DNA of 64,000 bases, from assembly GCA_016758965.1 (NCBI GenBank), contig JAEPRB010000080.1:91684-155683 (forward strand), given 5' to 3'. Positions 57,195 to 64,000 of this stretch are shown piece by piece. This stretch comes from Circinella minor (Eukaryota > Mucoromycota > Mucoromycetes > Mucorales > Lichtheimiaceae). Position 1 is the stretch's first letter. The number at the start of each line of letters is the position of its first letter. The notes beneath the pieces were generated by a model. The model did not search any database and was not told the DNA's origin. It saw nothing but the letters and a program-made list of their open reading frames with translations. Both the position numbers and the translations under genes were made by a program.

Positions 57195-57527
57195 ACAACA
57201 ATACTAATTGCTTCATTAATAATCAATCAATCAACAACAACAAAATCATGTATACCTCTTTTTTCTTTTTTTCTCACACATATTTTTTTTTTCACATAAA
57301 CAAAAAAAAAACACATATTCTTCTCAAAACAACTTACATATACATACATAATTTTACTCCTTATTTTTTCTTGTTGTTTTTTTTTTATCAACAAGATCTT
57401 TTGAAATCAAATTTTATTTCAAACATGAAATTTCTTTAATATTATTTTTTTTTATCATGTATTTATTATTCGAACACCCTCTTTTTTTTTTTAAAAAAAA
57501 AAAATAAACATTGTAAATACAACTCTA

Positions 57528-57561
<34 letters not shown>

Positions 57562-57877
57562 GATGATTTTTTTTTCGGAAGGTAAAAAAAAAAAAAAGTG
57601 TACTACATAAAAAAGGGACGTGATTAAGTTAGATGGGTACAACCTATCAATCAAAATAAAACGCGTCCATGGTTTTCTTTTTTGCATCTGATGTTTATGT
57701 CAATATAAAAATAACCACGGACTTCATTACTTGTAAAGAAAAAAAAAAACCTCCATAAATACTTTCTTTTTTTTTTTTTTTCCTTTTTCCCACTCTTAAA
57801 ACTCTTTTCTTCTTCTCTTTTTTTTCCCCTCTCTTCTATTTCTTTTTTTTTTTTCTTTAAAAAAAAAAACTTGGGTT
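57195..57877. other. Spacer with T/A homopolymer palindromes
   Basis: Contains two adjoining T-run/A-run palindromes (about 57482-57503 and 57527-57562), further T and A runs, and a pyrimidine-rich leader before the next gene. No gene seen. Confidence 0.6.
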
Positions 57878-60458
57878 ATGACTACTGAAGATCAACAAGA
57901 AGGTAATGGTAAACACCATGAACAACCTACTGAACGTACTGGGTTGCTAGGTAATGGTAATGGTAATTCTACTACTGGAAATTATTCATCAAGCGCGTCA
58001 CCTCCATTGGTTGCTGTTGTTGATATTCCTGCATCTTCTTCGGAAGGTGCTCCTGTGGTCCCGAGTTATCTTTTAACAACCACTGTTCGTAAAGTGGTAA
58101 AACAACATCGCAAGGCTGAACTTATTATTAAAGTTCAAGAGCAACAAATTCGATATGCTCAACGTTATCCTGCTCCTCCTACTGGTAACAATAAAAAGAT
58201 AACAAGACCAAGACGTGATAGTAATACTAGTAGTAGTAGTTCATCCTCAAGTAGTAGTGATGATGATGATACTGGAAAAAGTACTATGAGTCTCAGAAAA
58301 AGAGATATTATTAAAAATGCATTGAAATCTGCTAAAGAACAATGGAAAGATGAACATGGTTGGTCAAGTTCTACATCTTTACTTCAACAACATCCACATC
58401 TTCTTCATGGTCATCATCATGGTGGATCTTCTTCTTCTTTATCTCAAAAGAAAAAAACCGAACAACAACAACACATTCAAAAGAATGAAGAAGAAGAAGA
58501 AGAAGAAGGACAAGTGCCTACGACAACAACTGATACCCTTCCCGCGGGTCCTTTACCAATTAATCCTGCTCAACGATTGACATTACCACCTCTTGAACAA
58601 GATATTTGGAAAGTAGCTAAACATGCTTCCGTTTGTACTTTAATTGCTATGAGTAAAAAAGATGAAACAGAAAAATTGGCGTTGACGACCTTGGAATATG
58701 GTATGAAAGCTTCTTCGGGCACTTCATTGGTGCTCCGAGAATTACTTCTCCGGCCTTGGCTTGACAATCAATCAGGTAAGAAAAATAAAAAACAAATAAA
58801 TATAAATAAATAAACAAATATAATGTTTTGTTTTGATATATCTTTTTGCATGTAATACGCCTCTTTTTTATTATATATATATATACATATTACATGAATA
58901 ACTAACCCCCTCCCATGATAACAATCAATTGGTTCTTTTTTTAAAAAAAAAATCTATAGCATTGGAATGGGCCATTACTAATGATTGTCAAATCTTTCTT
59001 TCGGATGCTCGAGTTCAAAGTGTAGTGGATGATGCGTGGAAATTTTATGGCCCGACGGATTGGCAAGAAGTACCCGATCATCCGTTTTCCGTCTGGAAAA
59101 AACCAAATAATAATAATGTCGTTAGTTCATCCAATTTTTTGGTGGATTATCTTGCACGATGGGCAGCACCACGTTATCAAGCTTATGTAGGACTTGTTTG
59201 TGGCTTGATTTATCTTGGTTTACATCTTGCTACTGTTTCCAATAAGGATTATTTTAATACACATCCCTATGATTTCGAATATGCTTATTATGCTTTTGTT
59301 TGTTCCGATCTCGTTCTCGAGCTATACAAGGTATTTAAACTACATTTTTTTTTATTTTTTTTTGTTATTGTTACACATTAGACTAGTTTATGTATACACA
59401 CACACACACACACATACGTACATACATACACACACATCTACATACAACTACTTTAATATATATCTATAAACCACTATAAACCATATATAACTAACTCATC
59501 TCATGTGATTTAAAAAAGATTTTGTTACAACCGGTCCAGGCTGTCAAACGACCATCTACTTACCTTTCTTTAGTTACCGCCGCGTTTTTATTTACTTCCT
59601 TAACTTTACGTTTGGTAGCGCTTTATAATACCAATGATAGTTTGGAACACCAACAAATTCTTTTAACATTCTCATACGATTTCCTTGTTTGGGCCACTCC
59701 TTTAATGATTTTCCGTATTGCTTTATGGACAGATAATTTATGTTGGCAAGTAGCTAAAGCACGTCATCTTGTAAGTCAATGTATTGTGGATGCTCTTTGG
59801 GTAGTCGGTCTTGGTATTATAACTCTTGTTGCTTTTTGGATTGGTCTTTCTGCATTACAACGTAATGATATGGATTGTTTGACCATGTTACGTCATTTAG
59901 CTCTTGGTGCTCTTCAGTAAGTTTTGTTCATTTTTAATTTTTTTTTCATTAACACCAAAAAAAAAAAAAAAAAAAAAAAAAACTGATCAAATCTAATATA
60001 ATAAATTCTATAGTTCACCTGAAATTAGTGATACTTTATATTATCAACCATTAGCAGCCGGTGTCATGCTATTTGTTTATCTTTTCTTAATCATTGTTGT
60101 TATTGGTACCTTATTCACAGCCTCATTCTTGACTACTATGTTGACTATTTACCCACGTATCGATAGTGTACGTCGTATATTCTTAACAAGTCGATGTGCA
60201 AAGCAATCTACATTTGGTGTGTTTATTGCTAATGTTTTCATTGAAATCATTGTTGGCTTCTTTATGTTTATTATGGTTTATGTATTTAAACAAAACAAGA
60301 ATGATTCCAAAACATTACTATGGACTGAACGCATTCGTCAAGTATTATGGTTTATTGTATATTTCCCTATTGTACTTGTTATTGGTAGTATTGAAGGCAT
60401 TTATTATCTTGTTGTACTTGGTCGTCATCGTCTTCAAGGATATCATATCTTGAAATAA
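57878..60458 (+). CDS. TRPY/Yvc1-like cation channel
   Basis: Probable fungal TRP-type channel (Yvc1 is the vacuolar calcium-release channel of yeast). Exons are 57878-58775, 58960-59330, 59519-59916 and 60014-60458, giving 703 residues. The N-terminal 230 residues are disordered (poly-Ser, His- and Glu-rich). Next comes a helical cytosolic part with ALEWAITNDCQIFLSDARVQ and DDAWKFYGP. Membrane helices: YVGLVCGLIYLGLHLATV, YAFVCSDLVLELYK, YLSLVTAAFLFTSLTLRLVAL, FLVWATPLMIFRIALW, DALWVVGLGIITLVAFWIGL, a short re-entrant-like segment (MLRHLALGAL), then LAAGVMLFVYLFLIIVVIGTLF, and two further helices near the C-terminus. This order fits TRPY channels, but I see no diagnostic filter motif, so another polytopic family is possible. 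Confidence 0.65.
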
Positions 60459-63400
60459 TAGTTTCACACACTATTTGTATTATTGATCATACCACTCATA
60501 TAATGAGGGGGTTCTTTTATCTTTTTTTTTTCTTCTCTCTCTCACTTTTTTCTCTTTTCATTGATTTAATTAAAAAAGCCAATAAAAAAAAAAGAACCAT
60601 GAATAATAACAAGTTATTATCTTATTTTGTATTATTTGTTGAGTTCAAAGGGTTATTTTATTTAATAATAATAAAGAACAGGATTTATATTTTTTTACCT
60701 TATCAAGTTGAAATCATTTACACGAACCTGTGATTATCTTTCACGTTAGACTTAAATAACGGCAAGTGCACAAAAACTTATATTGTAAAATCTAAGAAAG
60801 GTTTAGTTCTATTCATTTTTTGAATATCAAGATATTATCCACTTCTTAATGCAGCCACACACACATACACACTAAAAGTCGTACCATCCGCCCCATGACT
60901 GTATTTAATTTTACTCCATTATTTTTATTCATCCCATTGATCCTGTCGTCTTCTATGTTTAAACTTACCACATTATAGACCATAAAAAAAAGACCCTAAG
61001 CGTGTACTAGTACTTTTTTTAATAACTCTTGATGCTTGATAATATAAGTACGTACTTTATAGTAGTAAGTATATGTTTTTATATAGCTTATATTATTCTT
61101 ATTTGCCAGCAAGTTACTTCTTATAAATATCAAACACGCAGTATTTACGAAAAATTCAATTATTAGATTATTACTTATTACAACGGAATAATAAAAAAAA
61201 AGAAGAACATTTGGTTGAGTCTTCTTATTCCCAATTACCAAGTTTTATTATATACTTTTATAAATAGATGAACTGGTACTCATGTTGGGCCATAATTATT
61301 ATAACTATAGATAAAGAAATTGAGGGCGTCAAATTTTATAAAACTGGTTCACAAAAAAAAAAAGAATAGATCTGTTCATGCAAAACTCATTTTATTATTA
61401 TTCTTATTTTTCTATCTCATCTACCTTAAACTTCTCTTGCCTCCCTTCATAAAAATAGGATTTAACAATCTATTGTTTGTCCTAGGGCCTGTATCTTGTC
61501 ATGAATACTATAGACAAAAGATTGATTATCAGATAACTTTTTTCTTTTTATTAAACATTTTGTTGCAATAATAAAAGTAGTAAAGAAAAAGAAAACGTTT
61601 TTGATAATAAAAGGCCTTGTTAATATTATTAAGGTGAACCTCTTAAAATAAAATACTACAGCACGTTTTTTTTGTATGTAGTACAGCTGACTGATATAGC
61701 TACTTACATATTTGAAATATGTGTGTGTTTATAGTTTATGCAAAACAACAAAAGATGCAAATTATAATTCTTTCAATCATCTCCCTTTTGATTCTGTCAC
61801 CGCAAGGATTAGTATTGGTGCTGTCATATAGTATTGAGTAGCAAATATATTATTAAAAAAAAAGACAAGTTATAGAAACAGCAAAATTTACTTACAATCG
61901 ACACCTACATTCACTCTCAGTCACTAAACAAGATCGCCATACGCACGGGCCTTCTTCACAGGTATTATGGAGTACGTAAAAAGAAAAAAAACTTTTGGTT
62001 ACAAAAAATCTTTGGACATCTCAGTAACCTATAAAAACATTACTTTTTCTGAGTTGATATAACTGTCAATTACCATAGGAACAATTATTTTTATACCGGC
62101 TGCTCTTGGTAATTACTGTCTGTAGTCTCAATTTGACAGTTTTTTAGAGTTTACCTAACTAAATCTCTTAAAAACATGCAATTAAACATTACCTTATGGT
62201 CGATCGTTTGAGTTTAATATAATAGTTTTTTAAATAATTGGTTTTCTTATTTTTATTTATAATTTATACAATATATATAGAAGAAATAATCGCATTTATG
62301 AATTTGGCAGTGTACTTATTTGAAAAATTCTTCAATGTTTCCCATTGGTTAATATGTTTTTCAGACCCAACTTTATTTTTTATCATTATGCAAAAAAAGG
62401 CACTTTTTAAAAGAATGGAGGACATGAAGTATAATACATGTGAGATGGTCAAACGAATTGTCAAAAAAAATATCCTTTTCCATTATTTTTTTTTCTTTAG
62501 AAATGAAGAACGCGCATTTATTTTTATGGCCTTTATCTATGGTAACAAAATAAAGTTTTATTTCTTTTACTTCTTTTTCCTTGACAACCTTTTTGCCGTT
62601 CCCCCCTCTTCATTTTGTTCCTAACTCGGTTTTCATTTTTTTTTTCATACAAATGTTCATTTATTTTACTATAGTGACAAAGTACGTTTTCTTTTTCTTA
62701 AGCCATTCGTTTTGACATTGTTGGTTCCTAACTCCATTTTCTGTCGAAATATCTATAATAAGCCCTGAGAATAATTGTTATTGAATCACTGTACGTAGAG
62801 ACAGTACAACGACGTATCGGTTGTATTGTGCCTGTGTTTGTGTGCTTGAATGGAGGTGAATGAGAGAGGGGAGAGAAGGAGGGAGAGAAGGAGAAAGGAA
62901 AAGAAAAGAAGTTGTATAAAATTAAACTAATTACTGTTCTTTATATATATAGCTTAAACGGATTGGCTAGGAGATTGCGACAAAAGGTACGTCGTGATGT
63001 TATTGAAAAGCATATTGATATTATGATACTATACATGCCTTTAGGTCAGAATTGGATTGTAGGTTTATCAAGTGGTTCTTTTAGTGTCTCCTTGGTAAAG
63101 TTTTGAAAAAAAACCACGTTTTTATTATTTCACGCCTTTGGGCCAGAGCTGGATTATAGGGAACGGATCGACCTTACTTGGCGGGGCAATACTGGGGGTT
63201 ACTACCAAGGCAAGTACTTTTTTCGAGGGAGATCGAGGGTCGCTTTGGTGACATCTCTTTGTGATCTCTCTCGAAAATGTAACTTTTCTTTAGTTACGTA
63301 TGGCCGAGATATAATTATTTTATAAACATTTTTATTCATTATACTCATTATTATATTTATTCTTCTTATTGTATTTTCTTAAACTTGTACCATTCCATTT

Positions 63401-63514
63401 ATCATATAAATAAAATATATAAATGATGAAAAAATCATCGCTTTAAAACCAAAGCGTATAAATCTTTTATTGATATAGACCAATTTCAACAAAATAGGTC
63501 TTGAGTTAGACCAC
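60459..63514. other. Intergenic region without a firm gene
   Basis: Mostly AT-rich. Short ORFs at 61320-61571, 62238-62624 and 62912-63106 (+) have no recognisable domain. A purine-rich GGAGAGAGAA stretch lies at 62856-62910. Between 63030 and 63330 the base composition is richer in GC. A pair of diverged direct repeats lies there (listed separately), in a frame open from about 63112 to 63323 without an ATG, suggesting a decayed coding or mobile sequence. Confidence 0.5.
63034..63161. repeat. Pair of diverged direct repeats
   Basis: About 30 bp at 63034-63063 (CATGCCTTTAGGTCAGAATT...) recurs at 63131-63160 (CACGCCTTTGGGCCAGAGCT...). Differences are mainly transitions. In one frame both read HAF-(R/G)-(S/P)-ELD-(C/Y)-R, so an old coding duplication or mobile-element remnant is possible. 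Confidence 0.6.
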
Positions 63515-63556
63515 TTTTTTTTTTTTTTTCGACCTTCGAAACATCGCGGCCACTTC

Positions 63557-63870
63557 CTTAGGGTCGACCTCAGACCAACTTGGGTCCAACTAGGGTCCAA
63601 CCTAGGTCCAACTTCAGACCAACTTAGGGTCCAACTTTAGACCAACTTAGGGTCCAACTTCAGACTAACCTCAGACCAACTTAGGGTCCAACTTCAGACT
63701 AACCTCAGACCAACTAGGGTCCAACCTAGGTCCAACTTCAGACCAGCTTAGGGTCCAACCTAGGTCCAACTTCAGACCAGCTTAGGGTCCAACCTAGGTC
63801 CAACTTCAGACCAACTTTCAAACCAACTTTCAAACCAACTTCAAACTAACTTTACACCAAGTCTCACACC
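63557..63870. repeat. Short-period CT-rich tandem repeat
   Basis: Alternating modules of about 11-12 bp, of the types AGGGTCCAACTT, CAGACCAACTT and CTAGGTCCAACTT, repeated about 25 times. There are higher-order repeats, for example a roughly 35-bp unit with GACCAGCTTAGGGTCCAAC seen twice. The repeat decays toward the tRNA-like end (TTCAAACCAAC, TTACACCAAG). Confidence 0.9.
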
Positions 63871-63927
63871 AATTTGCTTTGAATAACTAGCCCATCGTGG
63901 ATACCCCACTTGTAAATATCTATATCA

Positions 63928-64000
63928 TGTCAGCTAGTAGATTCGAACTACTATACCCCCGATCCATCATCAATCGAATGCTTTACCACTTAAGCTAAAC
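63928..64000 (-). tRNA. tRNA-like sequence, 5' end cut by the window edge
   Basis: The cloverleaf can be drawn on the minus strand. D stem GCTT/AAGC (63995-63992 and 63983-63980) with loop AAGTGGTA. Anticodon stem TTCGA/TCGGG. Five-base variable loop GGTAT. T stem AGTAG/CTACT with loop TTCGAAT. 3' acceptor strand AGCTGAC, then A as discriminator. The anticodon loop is 11 nt (TTGATGATGGA) instead of 7, so the anticodon is uncertain (GAT if the first seven are used). About four 5' bases lie beyond the window. The odd loop and the attached repeat suggest a tRNA-derived head or pseudogene rather than a working tRNA. Confidence 0.65.

Larger units (their letters stand above)
63515..64000 (-). mobile_element. 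SINE-like composite: tRNA-like head, CT-rich repeat body, A-tail
   Basis: Read on the minus strand, the element starts with a tRNA-like sequence (64000 to 63928). It continues through about 70 bp of unique sequence into a short-period repeat body (63870-63557), then a GC-richer tail segment (GGAAGTGGCCGCGATG) and a run of 15 A (63529-63515). Pol III A-box (TAGCTTAAGTGG) and B-box (GTTCGAATC) motifs are present in the head. This order is that of tRNA-derived SINEs. The window ends inside the head, so flanking duplications cannot be seen; a tRNA next to an unrelated satellite remains possible. Confidence 0.55.

Noticed and set aside
62238..62624. 128-codon ORF near the right end
   Set aside because: Very rich in Phe, Ile and Tyr from AT-rich sequence, no domain, and overlapped by an antisense ORF.

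Overview
The window is nuclear DNA of an early-diverging fungus, most likely a mucoralean (Mucoromycota). The evidence is AT-rich sequence, compact genes with many short introns (GTAAGT-like donors, TACTAAC-like branch points), long T and A tracts in UTRs and introns, and fungal gene content. That content includes a p150Glued dynactin, an Msy-type EF-hand mechanosensitive channel, a cytochrome b5/acyl-CoA dehydrogenase fusion, a TRPY-like channel, and PL14-like secreted lyases in tandem. All exon models were built by hand from splice signals, reading phase and protein family knowledge. No alignment or database search was run.

Layout. 1-4.1 kb: no recognisable gene. 4.1-14.2 kb: a housekeeping block with cyclophilin A, an HDHD2-like HAD phosphatase and dynactin p150Glued (13 exons) on the plus strand, then the arginine-type carbamoyl-phosphate synthase small subunit (CPA1) on the minus strand. 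The CPA1 leader contains an intron-split 25-residue upstream ORF that matches the arginine attenuator peptide position by position. 14.2-27.4 kb: a gene-poor accessory region with two intact PL14-like secreted lyase genes, one wrecked copy and one small relic, plus a 439-bp foldback MITE-like element with TA target duplications. 27.4-38.4 kb: a small membrane protein, a single-domain WWE-like protein, TAF13, PEX2 and the mechanosensitive channel. 38.4-42.5 kb: empty.

42.5-60.5 kb: a dense block with a spartin-like senescence-domain protein, a stand-alone cytochrome b5, the b5/acyl-CoA dehydrogenase fusion (its b5 part is nearly identical in DNA to the stand-alone gene), a zinc-ribbon/double-HMG-box protein, the U2 snRNA gene, an EHD ATPase, YIPF6, an F-box protein and a TRPY-like channel. 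60.5-64 kb: no clear gene. The last 0.5 kb is a tRNA-like head, a CT-rich short-period repeat and an A-tail on the minus strand, arranged like a SINE.

Functional links. EHD and YIPF6 are convergent neighbours, and YIPF6 carries two NPF motifs of the kind EH domains bind. The two membrane channels (MscS-like with EF-hand, and TRPY-like) would both serve intracellular calcium/osmotic handling. CPA1 appears to be under translational arginine control. The strongest single observation is the attenuator-peptide uORF of CPA1.
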